A stretch of 64,000 nucleotides of DNA from Gloeopeniophorella convolvens (lineage: Eukaryota > Basidiomycota > Agaricomycetes > Russulales), in NCBI GenBank assembly GCA_022496205.1, contig WTXD01000068.1, positions 1-64,000 on the forward strand, given 5' to 3'. Below are positions 48,080-58,088 of this stretch, in pieces. Each line of letters opens with the position of its first letter. Within the stretch, counting starts at the first letter, position 1. The notes beneath the pieces were generated by a model. That model had not been told where the DNA came from. It did no database searches and saw only the letters and a list, made by a program, of their open reading frames with translations. The position numbers and the translations under genes are program-made.

Positions 48080-48340
48080 GTATCAAAGTGACTTGCGATA
48101 CAGAGCACTGGCATCCTCTTCAGTATAACCCACCCCTTGAGCACGACGCACCAGCAGTCCGGCTGCAGCGCTCATCAACATTTCCGACTCTTGTGCCGCT
48201 GCTCCGCAGTGCTCCGTACGATGATGTGTTTCCTTCACACCTCCGCCCTCAAGTTCAATAGGCTCGGGAGCACGAGTCCGGGAGCCGCTCGCTCGCTGAT
48301 GGACTTTCAGACCTGGACGGGCGACTTGGGGGAGTCGAGC
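48080..48340 (+). pseudogene. CPS1 exon fragment (segmental duplicate)
   Basis: Reads LEHDAPAVRLQRS, DDVFPSHLRPQVQ and, after a TAG, AREHESGSRSLADGL. It matches CPS1 exon 8 (EHDAPAVRLQRSSPTF, DDAFPSHLRPLVQQAREHDAG) and also keeps the intron end in front of it. The rest of CPS1 is missing; sequence jumps straight to DNA matching the CPS1 3' flank. Confidence 0.8.
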
Positions 48341-48763
48341 TGTTCGTGTATGTATCTCTGACTTATCGAAACTGCGCCTCGGCCATCTTTTCCAGCCCAG
48401 TGGAGACGCGCTGTGCGCGTTGTTCGTGAAGCGCAGATTACGACCTTGCGGACTCGGCCTCCCGGCCCCACTTATTGTGAAGATACACATGGTCCGAAGT
48501 TTGTGCTGAGACAAGCACCGGTTGTGACCGCACGTGTGCGACAGTCGCCGAATACAACGGGAATTCAACTGAAAAAGATCATAACTTCGTTAAAATACCT
48601 CCATGCGATCCCGTACATATGTATACAAGTGATCATCGAATATTCGTGAGTCAGTCCCGATGTGCTCCATGCACTTGATTGAATAATATCGTGAGATACT
48701 GCAGAGACAACAACCGCACTGGTCGGCCATCGTCAACAGACTCAAGTTGTAATCGCACACCGC

Positions 48764-48999
48764 TCAGGGAATACCACCGGCGTCATCTCCAAGGTCTCGC
48801 AAGTTGTTCCCCTTCATGCTGTACACGTTCTGCTCTGGCGAGATCACACTCGCGGCTGCGAAGGTGTGAGCGCTGGGACAGAGCGTAGGCTGGCACCCTA
48901 TCGCTAGGACTAAGAACCTTCGAGCTTCTCTTCCAGAGTGAGGGGCGTGGCTAAGGCGAGAGCAGCAAATACGAGCAAGAAGGACAGATAGAACTGCAT
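48764..48999 (-). CDS. Secreted small peptide, family gene A
   Basis: Exons 48999-48918 and 48855-48764, phase-1 intron, 57 residues. Signal peptide MQFYLSFLLVFAALALA, then the family core TPLTLEEKLEG at the splice point, then ASVISPEQNVYS and the tail NNLRDLGDDAGGIP. No Cys, no CAAX box, no dibasic cleavage sites. TATA box CGAGTATAAG about 75 bp upstream (minus strand). Function unknown. It shares its exact gene structure with four neighbours in the same direction, so the short frame is very unlikely to be chance. Confidence 0.75.
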
Positions 49000-49065
49000 G
49001 GTGAGTATCTCGGCTCGTGTGCTCAGGAGGCTGGTGGCCAAACGACACTTATCACTGAAAGGGGC

Positions 49066-49080
49066 GGATTCTTATACTCG
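49066..49080 (-). promoter_or_regulatory. TATA box of peptide gene A
   Basis: CGAGTATAAGAA on the minus strand, 70-80 bp before the ATG; the same motif and distance recur in the other family members. Confidence 0.6.
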
Positions 49081-49900
49081 GGGACTAGATGAACGACTCC
49101 CGCGGCTGTCAGAAACCGCAACGGTCGCTGCACACGCCGAAGCAGATACCGGTGTAATCTGATCGACTCTTCAGATTATCTAGACTATCAGCTACCCGAA
49201 GCGCCCAGCAGGGCCTGCAGTGACAGACTCGGCATCCCACGATGAGGCTCCCCCACGCAATTCCAACATTGATGTGGACGAACTGGACGGCTCTGTAAAT
49301 TCCATGAAATAGACGGGAATTGTCTTGATGCTCCTCCTCGGTACAAATTTCAAACTACTGGCCCTGTTTGTTCGTAAAGGGCGATCAATCGCGAGGTGAG
49401 CCCGCGTCGTACCCGTAAAGTGACGCCAGAGAGGAGTACTGATTCGGTCTTCGATCAGGGAACGACAGAATCTCTCTGCGAGCACTGCGCTTACCCACAG
49501 CGACTGTATGAGGTCCGCCTGGACGATGACAATCGTGGTCATTGTGGCGGGGTTTATATGGCAAAGATTCGGTGGGTACATACTTTGATGATTGCGCGCG
49601 GAGCTTGTGCGCAATTGGCGAATGTTCTGGTGAAGAACCCTGATCCCTTTCACAGGCTCAGGGGCTCCCATGACCTGGGTAACCGCGCAAAGGAACTTCT
49701 CTCGCAACCTGCCTCGCCTCTCGTCATGGTCATCCCAAACCCAGACGTTGCACAGAGCCGGGAGCGCTACAGCATATCGCCCAGTTCAAGGTTTGTCACG
49801 TTCGATTCCACTACCGCGAAATGTGTGCTGAAAACAAACGTCCACTCCCCATCGCTTGCATGCTCTCGAGCACATTACAGGACACACCCTCAAACCCTTC
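49081..49900. other. Spacer between peptide genes A and B
   Basis: Overlapping long frames on both strands (49192-49707 minus, 49396-49911 plus) lack any recognisable domain; neither can be supported. Confidence 0.4.
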
Positions 49901-50279
49901 ATCTATGCTAATATGAGTTCCCAATGTCGGTGAGCAAGTTGAAGACCCTCTGATACCCTATCTCCTTGACCAAATAATAGCACCTGCTATAGGCACAACT
50001 CCCAGCCAGCCCGCAGTAGTCACTGACGATGCAGGCAAGTGGCCCCACTTGCTTAAAGTATGACACCCGCGTCCTCACCGAGGTCCCGGTTGTTGTAGCA
50101 ATCGTAGATCGCGCGCGTGGCCGAGCCGTCCCCGCACTCTCCGTCTCCTCTCCTTCGTCGGTGTCGCACGTGCGCCCTTTTCAAGCGTGCGCCGCGCCCA
50201 GTCAAGTCTTTCGTTGGTATAAAAACGATGTATTTACGACGTACAAACGCTGCGCGTTTGCCACGAATCGACTGTACAT

Positions 50280-50469
50280 TCAACAGTTACGGTCGCTGTA
50301 TATCTCTTGGTCTGGTGAAACTGCAGCCGCAGCTACGAAGATCTGAGAAGATCCAGCACAAGGGAGGTACGAAGAGGAGCGTACCTTCAAGTTTCTCATC
50401 CAAGCTGAGGGGCGCTGCTGCGACGAAGGTGGCGACCATGAGCAAGAAGAACGACATGGTGAGACGCAT
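50280..50469 (-). CDS. Secreted small peptide, family gene B (short tail)
   Basis: Exons 50469-50385 and 50332-50280, 45 residues. Signal peptide MRLTMSFFLLMVATFVAAA, then PLSLDEKLEG, then AAAAVSPDQEIYSDRNC and a stop. The usual tail is missing here, but NNRDLGEDAGVIL can be read about 170 bp downstream (50053-50090), so an insertion seems to have cut the original second exon. TATA box at 50551-50560 (minus strand). Function unknown; it may be a truncated, dying copy. Confidence 0.65.
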
Positions 50470-50550
50470 AGTGAGTAGTTTTGTCCAGGAGTTTGGGGGT
50501 TTAGTGTCCAGCGATGCTGGTGACTGCTCAGCGCTCAAGGATGGACCGCC

Positions 50551-50562
50551 TTTATACTCGAA
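50551..50562 (-). promoter_or_regulatory. TATA box of peptide gene B
   Basis: CGAGTATAAAGG on the minus strand, about 85 bp before the ATG. The following leader (TCCATCCTTGAGCGCTGAGCAG) is shared with gene C. Confidence 0.6.
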
Positions 50563-51292
50563 GACGAGGCCAATCTTGGGGCATGTCGGTGCAGTTCTTG
50601 AACTGTTGGTCTCTTGAGCTGTAGTGTGGAGCCCTCATTCATGAATACAAACCTTGTACGAACCCGTGCAACATTCTCTCATGCTTTAGCGCTAATGGAC
50701 CATTGCGGCAGAGATTCTACCCCCGCGACATAGCCCAAGACCCCCCAGGTGCGCCTCATCGAGAACCTTGGTTGAAAAGAGGTAGATGACTGCCTGGAAG
50801 CGTTTTACGCGCCTATAGAAAAGTGATCGTGCGAACTATTGATATTGCCTCGGACCCAGAAGATGATGGTCCATCATGGTGAGCCTTATCACTTGTACGC
50901 AACGGTAGCGGCTGTATGGATTCTGAACGAAAACATGCAGATAAGGTACCTTTGGATTCCCGGCGCTATCGGAGTAAGACATGGTGGGTGATGGCCTCGA
51001 ATGGCGTGGCACAGCTTGCACTGATTATATCCGCTTTGCTGCAGCTTACCAGACCATCTCGTACTCGGCCAACACCCTATAGATGGAAATACGGGAAGCG
51101 GTCCACAAAGCGCCATATGCCCTTCCGGGGTTTCACCGCGATTAATACGAGTTCCCAATCTCGGTGAGCAATTGCAAGAAGACCCTTTTATACTCCATCT
51201 CGCCCTCGACCGAACAATTTCAGGTTGCTGTAGGTACAACTCCCTCAACTCCTAGCAGTCATTGACAGTGCACGCAGATAACCTCACTTTAC

Positions 51293-51521
51293 TTAAAGTA
51301 TGCCACGCGCGTTCTCACCGAGGTCCCGGTTGTTGTTATGGTGCTCGCTGTATATCTCTTGGTCTGGCGAAGCTACAGCTGCGACTACGAAGCTCTGAGG
51401 AACCCCGGCACAAGGTATGTACGAAGAGCAGCGCACCTTCAAGCTTCTCCTCCAAGCTGAGGGGCGCGGCCGCAACGAAGGTGACGACCATGAGCAAGAA
51501 GAAAGACATGGTGAGACGCAT
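51293..51521 (-). CDS. Secreted small peptide, family gene C
   Basis: Exons 51521-51437 and 51378-51293, phase-1 intron, 56 residues. Signal peptide MRLTMSFFLLMVVTFVAAA, core PLSLEEKLEG, then AVASPDQEIYSEHH and the tail NNNRDLGENARGIL. The hydrophobic segment followed by Ala-Ala-Ala fits signal peptidase cleavage before APL or PL. TATA box about 80 bp upstream. Full-length member and the clearest example of the family. No Cys or Lys-Arg sites. Confidence 0.75.
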
Positions 51522-51600
51522 AGTGAGTAGTTTCGTTCAGGAGTTTGGGGAGTCTGGTGCCCAGCGATGTTGACTGCTCAGCGCTCAAGGATGGATTGCT

Positions 51601-51612
51601 TTTATACTCGAG
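51601..51612 (-). promoter_or_regulatory. TATA box of peptide gene C
   Basis: CTCGAGTATAAAAG on the minus strand, about 85 bp before the ATG. Confidence 0.6.
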
Positions 51613-52356
51613 GACGAGGCCAAACTTAGGGCATGTCATCACTGTTCTTGAATTGTCAGCCTCTCGAACTGTAGTGTGGGGATCTCTCTCAGGAATAGTA
51701 CGGACCTGTACCACATTCTCCCATACTTCCTAGCGCTGATAGATCATTGTAGCAGAGAGCCTACCCCCGCGACATAGCCTAAGACCCTCTAGGTGCTCCC
51801 CATTGAGAACCTCAGTCAAAAACAGGTAGATGTTTGCCTCAAAGCGTGTTGGGCGCCCATAGGAAAGCGATCATGCGAACTGCGGATATCGCCTCGGATC
51901 CGGAAGATGATGGACCATCATGGTAAGCCTTGTCATTTATAGGCAACGGTGGCGGTTGCTCAAATTCTGAACGAAAACATGCAGATAAGGTGCCTTCGGA
52001 TTCCCGGCACTATGGGAGTAAGACATGGCGGGCGATGATCTCGAACGGCACGACACAGCTTGCATTGATTAATTCCACTTTGCCGTAGCTTAGCGGACCA
52101 TCTCGTACCTCGGTCAACGCACACTCAACGCAAATACGAAAATTGGCCCGCAAAACGCTATATTCTCTCCTTGAGTTTCGCCGCGCATGGAGGTTTCTTT
52201 CCCTCGTGCGACTACAATCATGGGTTTGGACATAGAATCCCAGTAACTCGTGTATTGACAATCATTGCGTGTTCTGGCCAGCGAGTACATGAAGCAACAA
52301 CCCGACTTTGGTGAGCAGGCCAACCCTCCTGCGTCGCACGCCTTCAAACAATTCGC

Positions 52357-52584
52357 TCATGGAATCCCGCCAGCGTCTCCCGAAAAGTCCCGTAGGTTGT
52401 TCGACCTCATCCCGTATATATCCGCATCCGTCGAGACTACTGTTGCGGCTGCGGGAAATTAAGCGCCGGAACACGATGAACCTTCTATGGATCACGAACC
52501 TTCCAGCTTCTCCTCCAAATTGAGCGGCGCGGCCGCAGCAAAGGCGGCGAACAGGAGCACGAGGGACGTTGCAGTGAGACGCAT
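52357..52584 (-). CDS. Secreted small peptide, family gene D
   Basis: Exons 52584-52500 and 52448-52357, phase-1 intron, 58 residues. Signal peptide MRLTATSLVLLFAAFAAAA, core PLNLEEKLEG, then ATVVSTDADIYGMRS and the tail NNLRDFSGDAGGIP. Without splicing the frame stops two codons after the core, so the conserved tail depends on the intron. TATA box near 52650. Closest in its tail to gene A. Confidence 0.75.
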
Positions 52585-52644
52585 GGTGGATTATCTGCTT
52601 CAGGAGCTTGCGAACCTGACGCTGAGCACTTGAGGCAATGCAGG

Positions 52645-52656
52645 CCTTTATACCAG
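52645..52656 (-). promoter_or_regulatory. TATA box of peptide gene D
   Basis: GGTATAAAGG on the minus strand, about 65 bp before the ATG. Confidence 0.55.
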
Positions 52657-53479
52657 GGGACGGCATCAATTTCCCAGATTTTGTCCTCGAGCGGTCCTGA
52701 TGCTGCTCCAGACAGCCCACCGGATGCGTCGCATGCTTCTGCAGTACAGCCAGGCACCACTCGAACGCTTCTCCCCGGATACCCCAAGCACGGCAGATTG
52801 TTGTCCGGCCAAGAAGCCTATGTCGCGCCCATAGAGAAGATACGGCACCTGGGAATTGCTGACGACGCTATGAGCACAGGTGACACAACCTCACCGCAAG
52901 TGCTGCTATTTTTACGCATCGGCCGTGAGGCAGAACAAAGGCTAAGCGACACCACGCAGACAAGAGCTCTTCGGATTCCGGGCGCTCTGGGAGAACAGCG
53001 ATGAAGTCTGGCGAGTGGGTGATGATCGTGATTAGAGCGTGAGGTGTATATGGCTTAAGCCCGCTCTGTTCCCAAATGAATAAGTAACAGACACTTCACG
53101 GCCGTCTCCAAGTGCAGAACCACGCGGTGCCTGCGCACTGCAATCAGCGAACGGCATCGTGAGAAAGTTCGCGAGTCCTCGATTCGCGGGTATCTTCGTC
53201 GATTCCGATTCTCACTGCATTGCTGAACCAGTACTTCGTAGACTCGATGGCACGATGGCTGCAGCGACCCGTGAATCACGCTCGACACCGATGGTCATGA
53301 GCGTTCCTTCCTTCGTAGGTCATGAGTCGCCCATATGCAGGATCCTGCATTCACGAGACTTCGTGCATCCGCATGCATAGAAACAACGTTGTAGTCCCCC
53401 GTACCACCGCCAGTCCAACCGCTGCCTCTCCCTTGTAACTATCCCCAACACCCTACGTCCAGCCGAACAACGTGAGTCA
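52657..53479. other. Spacer between peptide genes D and E
   Basis: No gene supported. Confidence 0.4.
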
Positions 53480-53682
53480 CTAACGCCCGTTCTGATCGCT
53501 ATATACTCCCTTTCCAGGAGCCTGGGCGCGCGAAACTACACAGATATTGAATGAGGCGGAGATAGAGAAGTGCGTCCAGAATCCAATGACAGACCTTCAA
53601 GTTTCTCGTCGAAAGAGAGCGGCGCGGCCGCAGAAAGCACCGCTGCCGCAGCGAGCAAGAGGATGGATGTGTACATGCGCAT
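53480..53682 (-). CDS. Secreted small peptide, family gene E (diverged)
   Basis: Exons 53682-53595 and 53535-53480, about 47 residues. Signal peptide MRMYTSILLLAAAAVLSAAA, core PLSFDEKLEG, then a short second exon VSRAQAPGKGVYSDQNGR. The conserved tail seen in A, C and D is absent. The intron position and phase match the family; the acceptor used here (TGTGTAG) is the only one that keeps a frame with VYS. TATA box at 53761-53768. Confidence 0.65.
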
Positions 53683-53759
53683 GGCGGGTGCTAGTCAGAG
53701 GTCAGATCTCAACCGAAGTCGTTGGCTGGGTGCCGCCCATATCTGCGGCGTATGGACCT

Positions 53760-53772
53760 CTTTATACTGGCG
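53760..53772 (-). promoter_or_regulatory. TATA box of peptide gene E
   Basis: CCAGTATAAAGAGG on the minus strand, about 85 bp before the ATG. Confidence 0.55.
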
Positions 53773-56276
53773 AGGACTCTGGGCTGTCAACAGCACCGGC
53801 CGCTACGATCGAGCGGCCATGCTTCGCGCGCGCACTAGGCACCCAGGGCGGCATTATGGAAGCCACCACGATGAACAGCCTACTGAGCCTGACCTGGGAG
53901 TGCGAGACCTACGCATGTACGAGTCAGCCGGTCACCCAGGTTGCCGCAGGCATTCTCCAAGGAATTCTGTTCCAGAGCCCCACCGATGCCGCCAACTCCT
54001 CGATCGGGCGCACCATGCTTTACGCTCTCAAAAACCAGATAAACGCCAGGAACGGGCACCGCGTGTGGTATCGTGATAGACTCGGACGCGCGTCGTGGGG
54101 ATTACACTTCGATTCGCATCATTAGAGTGTGGGCGCACAGTGCAGCCTCGGATAGGCAAACCATCCGCCACCCTTTTGTGGCGTCGACAGCGCCCGCGGC
54201 GGCGTTGTGGCGGCGACAAGTGCGCGAAGAATGATGCTTTCTGTCTCCCACCTGGTCAAGGTGCAAATAAGATAGCCGTGCTCAGCAGCTCCCAACGGCT
54301 GTCAAACGTGGCGCGCATAAGTCAGGCGCTATCGGCACTAATGCGCCTCTCTCCTGCTTCAGAGCCGTCGGAGCGAGGCTCTCTGGTGGAACCTGTCTCG
54401 GCATCTGGAGTTGAAGGTGAGATGAGGCTCGTGGGCTAAAAGATGAGCGATGAGTGCGGAGCGTTCGAGGATCGTGCGGCAATAAGGAGCCTCTCGAGGC
54501 GCTCAACGATGAAGTTGGGTGTTACGAAAGGTGTCACGAGAGTCGCTTGGCCTCATCCCACGTCCTCGCTGGCTATCGTGATGACCCAGCTCAGCGATAG
54601 GTATCCCGCGTGAGCAAGGCGCAGCACACGTAGAGTAACGACTCGCACTCACTAGCACCGATCGATACATGACGACCCTGACGTCTTATATGCGGTGGGC
54701 CGTCTCCGAAACGCACGAGTTCATCGACATGTGCATGACCCACGACAGACAGCACCCGCACAATTCAAGGAAAAATGGAAGATGTCAGGATATGACCGGA
54801 CCTCGGCTGCGCGTCGCCCCGGCTGAAGCGGGCGATGCAGACGGAAATCAGAATGCGCTGCTGTGGTCACGTGCGCTCCCTGTGGCCGGCGAGCGCCGGG
54901 TCCAATCCCAGAACTGGCGGCTGGGGGTCACTGCGGTGGCGACGGGGAGCGACGAGTCGCACTCGGGTGGCGGCGGCGATACGCCACAGAGAATGCACGG
55001 GCGACGGGCACGGCGGCGTATCGAAGGAGAGCAGTTGGTTTCGGGTGCTATGCTGTTGCGGACAGTCCCCTCGAGTCGCATTGTGGGTGACACTTAAAGT
55101 GGAACGTGGCTATCAGCAGCGTGGTTGAAGTAAGGTTGAAGTACAGGAGCGGCATTGAACGAGTTGACGGCGGAAAAAAAGGGCATACGCAAATATGCCC
55201 TCAATTGATTCAGGGTAGTAGCTATAGAACCAACCCAGGGTCAATACTTATCAGGGACTCACATGGAGGATGCGAGATGCCTGGGCTATTCAAGGAACGT
55301 TCAATGAGTGAGATAAGGAATGGAGATACGTGTACATTGGAATAGGGGAGGGTCGAACGGCTAGTCGCTTCGATCCACGGCATCTGCATGAGTCTCAAAG
55401 CGAAGGCGAAGAATGGTGAGGTTATCTTCTCGCGGGAAGGGCGCGGTCAGGATGGGCTTTTATGTCAATATCGTGGAACAACCACGGGGAGCGGCTAATG
55501 GAGCGAACTCGGCGGACCGTTTGGAGCAGCGAACATGTCGGGATCTCTACAGTTATCGGTCATATCGTGTCAGTGCCGCAGTGGGCGCCTACATATCAGG
55601 GGTCCAATCGGCCTCCTGGCAGAAGCAAATCTGTGTATGTAGCACTTCCAAGAACAGAATTATAACGTCAGTGAGCGCACTGGTCGAGCGGATCAGTGGC
55701 GTGGACCGGGGTGGAGAGATCGCGGTGTAGTCTTTTGAAGAGATCTGCGTCATCGGAACAAGGAAGTCTGCTCTATGCTCTGCAGTAGGATCCAAGCACG
55801 GGATCCGGGGCGCCATCTGATGGTGGGGAAAGGGTTTGCCCATCGCATACTCTGGGTCGGACCATGAACATCTGACGGACAGAAGTATCTGTGACGGTTC
55901 CTGTAACGAGCTAGCGCCAGGAGGGCGAGAAATGGAGGAGACGAGACGTGCGTCGTGAACAAGGGCGGTATGGACTGGGGGGAAGCTGGAGGAACGTGCG
56001 GACAAGGCGCTGTCTCAGGATTGCAGTGCGTTGAGACTTGTCGGAGGGGGCAAAAGATGGCCGGGGCGGTGACGCTTTCCGGACGTGAGCCGAAGCAACA
56101 CAGACGCCGGCCGGAAGACGCCCGAAAATGGAAAAGGCGGCGCGGAAGCGAGCCGAAGTGCGTGACGGGAGTTCTTTCGTTTTCGGTGGTACGAGTGCTC
56201 TTCCCCAATTTTTTTATTTAAACCGTTCCATCTGCCGCCCTTCCGCACTTCTCTCTCCCCGTCCCTCTACGCACAC
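53773..56276. other. 2.5-kb region without a supportable gene
   Basis: Short overlapping frames only. The last 200 bp before FPP synthase is CT-rich, as is usual for leaders of well-expressed fungal genes. Confidence 0.4.
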
Positions 56277-57592
56277 ATGGCCCCCATCGCCACCTCCACC
56301 GTCCCTGAGCCCGCAGCCGTCGCGCCCGCGCCCGCCAAGGATAAGGCCGCCGCCCGCAAGCGCTTCGAGGACGTCTATACGATCGTCCGTGATGATCTCC
56401 TCGCAGACTTCCGCAAACACAACATGCCTGAGGAGGCTATCGACTACTACCGACGCGTTCGTGCACCTGACCTGGCTAAGCATATGCGTAGGCACTGACC
56501 CGTGCACCGCAGAGCATGGACTACAACGTGCCTGGTGGCAAGCTCAACCGTGGCCTGAGCGTCGTCGACTCGGTTGCCATTTTCATGGGTCGTGAGCTCA
56601 CCGATGCGGAGTACTTCAAGGCCGCCGTTCTCGGCTGGTCTGTCGAATGGGTACGCGCCTTACGCCCGCACACGTTGGAGTCCGCGCGCACTAACCGCGC
56701 CCCCTCAGCTCCAAGCGTACTTCCTCGTCTCGGACGATATCATGGACTCGAGCGTGACGCGCCGTGGGCAGCCGTGCTGGTACAAACTCAAGGACGTCGG
56801 CCTGATGGCCATCAACGACGCGCTCATCCTCGAAGGCGCGATCTACCAGATGATCCGCAAGCATTTCCGCTCCGAGCCGTACTACGTCGACCTGCTCGAC
56901 CTCATGCACGAGGTCTCGTACCAGACCGAGATGGGCCAGCTCGTCGACCTCATCACCGCACCAGAGGACCACGTCGACCTCTCCAAGTTCTCCCTCGACC
57001 GGTACGTGCCATGCCCCCAGCGCCGGAGCCCGATTCTGACCCCTGCGCGCACACAGGCACAAGACGATCGTGATCTACAAGACCGCGATCTACTCTTTCT
57101 ACCTCCCCGTCGCGCTCGCGATGCTCCTCTGCGGTTTCCCCGTCGACCGGCGCGGCGCGGCGCCCGACGCGCCGACTACTACAAGCTCGCGCTCGACATC
57201 CTCGTGCCCCTCGGCGAGTACTTCCAGATCCAGGATGACTACCTCGACTACGCGGGCACGCCCGAGCAGATCGGCAAAATCGGCACGGACATCCTCGACA
57301 ACAAGTGCTCGTGGGTCGTCAACACGGCGCTCGCGCGCGCGACACCCGCACAGCGCACCATCCTCGACGCCAACTACGGGCGCAAGGACCCCGACGCCGA
57401 GGCGCGCGTCAAGGCGGTGTTCGCCGAGGTGGCGTCGACGCACTGTATTCGGCGTACGAGGCGGACGCGTACGCGCGCATCAACGCGCTCATCGATGCCG
57501 TGCCCGAGGCGTCGTCGCCGTGCGGCGGCGCAGTGCTGCGCCGCTCCGTGTTCCGTGTCTTCCTCGAGAAGATCTACAAGCGCACCAAGTAG
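56277..57592 (+). CDS. ERG20: Farnesyl diphosphate synthase
   Basis: Exons 56277-56456, 56513-56650, 56709-57001 and 57057-57592, about 365 residues. Motifs: NVPGGKLNRGLSVVD, the first aspartate-rich motif in LVSDDIMDSS (chain-length determining Phe/Leu just upstream: AYF), YQTEMGQLVDL, HKTIVIYKTAIYSFYLP, the second motif in FQIQDDYLDYAG, IGTDILDNKCSW, and the basic C-terminus KIYKRTK. It condenses DMAPP/GPP with IPP to make FPP for sterols, dolichol, prenylation and sesquiterpenes, in the cytosol. Two one-base deficits break the frame, about 57170 (before DYYKLALDIL) and about 57433 (before ALYSAYEAD); both lie in GC-rich DNA within otherwise perfect family sequence, so sequence error is likely. 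Upstream-most ATG used. Confidence 0.92.
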
Positions 57593-58088
57593 AGGCGTCC
57601 GCGCCGTGTCATTATTGAGCATACTATACCCCCGAAGACGATGCTGTTCTGTAGCTATAATATCCCACGCATATTTTTTTCTTTCACGTAACCCCCTGGG
57701 TCCCGAACAGGTCACTTGCGCGTCGCCATGGTGTTTGCGCCCTGTTTTCGCACGACGTTGTAGAATTATAGACGGCGCGTTGCATTGCGTGCCCCACCCA
57801 ATCCGCTCGCTCCCAGACCGGCCGTAGGCTTCGGCTTCCCAGGCTCTCCGTACGTTACGGTTCGACGTCAACATTGCATGCGTGAGCAACTTGGCATAAA
57901 GCAATAAATGTGTGCTGAGTGGGGATGCATTCTACGAATACGAGTAACGGACTAGATGATGTGCGTGCGAGTAAGCTACTTTGGAATCGTGCAAGGTGCC
58001 GTGGCGAGTAATAGGGCGGTGACTATAGATGCGGAGCAGAGTATGATCGAAAGCGAATAGACGTGGTCGAAGCAGACTCATCAGCAGC
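57593..58088. other. Convergent 3' region of FPP synthase and HSP60
   Basis: 496 bp, AT-richer than the flanking exons; contains AATAAA-like ATTATT/AATAAATG stretches that could serve polyadenylation. No gene. Confidence 0.4.

Larger units (their letters stand above)
49915..51150. repeat. Tandem duplication unit 1 (contains peptide gene B)
   Basis: This unit and the next share long stretches in order: GAGTTCCCAAT(G/C)TCGGTGAGCAA, ACCGAGGTCCCGGTTGTTGT, the peptide gene with promoter, CCCCCGCGACATAGCC, AAGATGATGG and CATGCAGATAAGGT. The period is about 1.05 kb between start codons. Confidence 0.75.
51151..52190. repeat. Tandem duplication unit 2 (contains peptide gene C)
   Basis: Second copy of the unit described at 49915-51150, roughly 80-90% similar by eye in the best stretches, with small indels. 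The region outside the peptide gene shows no supportable reading frame. Confidence 0.75.

Noticed and set aside
49192..49911. Two overlapping 171-codon frames on opposite strands
   Set aside because: Neither shows domain, splice or codon features that favour it; they overlap each other.
50085..50150. tRNA-like string CGTGGCCGAGC
   Set aside because: No acceptor stem, anticodon arm or T-loop (GGTTCGAATCC-like) could be placed around it.
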